This document shows positions 63,441 through 64,000 of a stretch of 64,000 bases of DNA, in pieces (position 1 is the stretch's first letter; each line of letters starts with the position of its first letter). This DNA comes from Kribbella monticola (GTDB taxonomy: Bacteria; Actinomycetota; Actinomycetes; Propionibacteriales; Kribbellaceae), in contig NZ_QFXK01000034.1 of NCBI RefSeq assembly GCF_003261635.1, positions 186,001-250,000 of the forward strand. The letters are read 5' to 3'. The notes beneath the pieces are model-generated. The model was not told the DNA's origin and did not search any database. It saw only the letters and a program-made list of their open reading frames with translations. Position numbers and translations under genes: made by a program.

Positions 63441-63908
63441 ATGGCTGAGAATTCCGAAGAGGTCGATCTGCTCGCGCTGGACCGTCAGGTCTGCTTCGCG
63501 CTGGCGGTGGCGTCCCGCAGCGTGATCGCGCTGTACCGGCCGCTGCTCGAGCCGATGGGGCTGACCCATCCGCAGTACCTCGTGATGCTCGCCTTGTGGG
63601 AGGAGTCACCGCTGTCGGTGAAACAACTCAGCGGACTGCTCCAACTCGACCCCGGCACGCTGTCCCCACTCCTGAAGCGGCTGGAGTCGGCCGGCTACCT
63701 CACCCGCCAGCGCGATCCGCGCGACGAACGCTCGCTGGCCGTCCGCCTCACCGACTCCGGTCAGGCACTCCGCACCGAGGCCCTGAAAATTCCGCCGGCC
63801 ATCATCGCCCGGCTGGGCATGTCCCTGAGCGAGCTCGAGTCTCTGCACAAGAACCTGACCCGAGTGATCGCGGCGGCGTCGACCGAGACGAGCCCGCCTC
63901 AGCGGTAG
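63441..63908 (+). CDS. MarR family regulator, OhrR-type
   Basis: 155 aa. LDRQVCFALAVASRSVIALY carries the N-terminal peroxide-sensing Cys (Cys18), followed by YRPLLEPMGLTHPQYLVMLA and winged helix LDPGTLSPLLKRLESAGYLT. In OhrR, Cys oxidation by organic peroxides releases DNA. No ohr peroxidase gene is in view. Likely leaderless from ATG 63441. Confidence 0.9.
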   Translation: MAENSEEVDLLALDRQVCFALAVASRSVIALYRPLLEPMGLTHPQYLVMLALWEESPLSVKQLSGLLQLDPGTLSPLLKRLESAGYLTRQRDPRDERSLAVRLTDSGQALRTEALKIPPAIIARLGMSLSELESLHKNLTRVIAAASTETSPPQR

Positions 63909-63926
63909 GAATGCGTTCCTACCGCT
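63901..63926. terminator. perfect hairpin overlapping the OhrR-type stop codon
   Basis: AGCGGTAGGAA (63901-63911) pairs perfectly with 63916-63926 around TGCG; the TAG stop is in the left arm and GCTATTGTTT follows. Terminator-like, but it also lies 16 nt before the next start and could be that gene's operator. Confidence 0.6.
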
Positions 63927-63941
63927 GCTATTGTTTGAGAC

Positions 63942-64000
63942 ATGACGGCGCGAAAGCTGTCGATCTCGGTGCCGCCCGAGGTCGAGGAAACGATCAAGGC
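63942..64000 (+). CDS. small ribbon-helix-helix-like protein, start only
   Basis: The first 19 codons (MTARKLSISVPPEVEETIK) run off the window. The strand KLSISVPPEV followed by a helix resembles CopG/RHH-type antitoxins. A TATTGT box lies 7 nt before the ATG. Too little to say more. Confidence 0.5.
   Translation, partial: MTARKLSISVPPEVEETIK

Overview
The window is chromosomal DNA of a high-GC Gram-positive actinobacterium. The evidence is the heavy GC bias, the frequent GTG starts, two clpP genes, an ECF41 sigma factor, an AfsR/SARP regulator, F420-type nitroreductases, and the actinobacterial order of the housekeeping genes. A Nocardioidaceae member such as Kribbella fits best, but that is a guess from style and not proven here.

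Backbone. Most minus-strand genes belong to one conserved chain: DUF2344 protein, rne, rplU, rpmA, obgE, proB, proA (9076 down to 1); the radical-SAM partner of DUF2344 (19802-17871); the cell-shape operon mreB-mreC-mreD-mrdA-rodA (32244-26527); folC-DUF4233-ndk (37670-35478), with valS divergent from folC; and clpP1-clpP2-clpX with tig and tRNA-Pro (47681-42963). These serve proline synthesis, ribosome assembly and RNA decay, lateral wall elongation, folate and nucleotide metabolism, and protein folding and turnover.

Insertions. Accessory genes interrupt the chain. 9.1-17.9 kb holds a quinone reductase, PlsC, prephenate dehydratase, a tandem-GNAT gene with a broken copy, a phosphatase-HAD fusion and a degenerate secreted GH3. 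19.9-26.3 kb holds a hydrolase, an asparaginase, a DUF2000/Lrp pair, an ECF41 sigma/AhpD-like pair and a lipoprotein. 32.7-35.5 kb holds a SARP regulator. 40.5-42.6 kb holds a frameshifted Pro/Thr-rich membrane protein.

After a tRNA-Gly at 47.8 kb the region becomes accessory. Copies of the tRNA 3' end at 48.4 and 49.2 kb look like attachment-site scars. Beyond lie a cupin/TetR pair, a heterodimeric ABC exporter, an oxidoreductase/LysR cluster, a RecF-like ATPase, a drug/metabolite transporter with a phosphatidylcholine-synthase-like enzyme, two F420-type nitroreductase paralogues, an OhrR-type regulator and the start of a small ribbon-helix-helix-like protein.

Non-coding structure is unusually rich. 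Five intergenic tandem arrays have unit lengths of about 31/43, 57, 33, 25 and 70 bp. The one at 23.1-23.8 kb is built from copies of the last 45 bp of the neighbouring ECF41 sigma gene. Several operators can be read directly: an ECF41-type promoter, 11-bp SARP-type repeats, a ClgR box, a TetR palindrome, and a TGACATGTCA palindrome over the start codons of both nitroreductases. I see no CRISPR array, intact transposase, prophage or rRNA.
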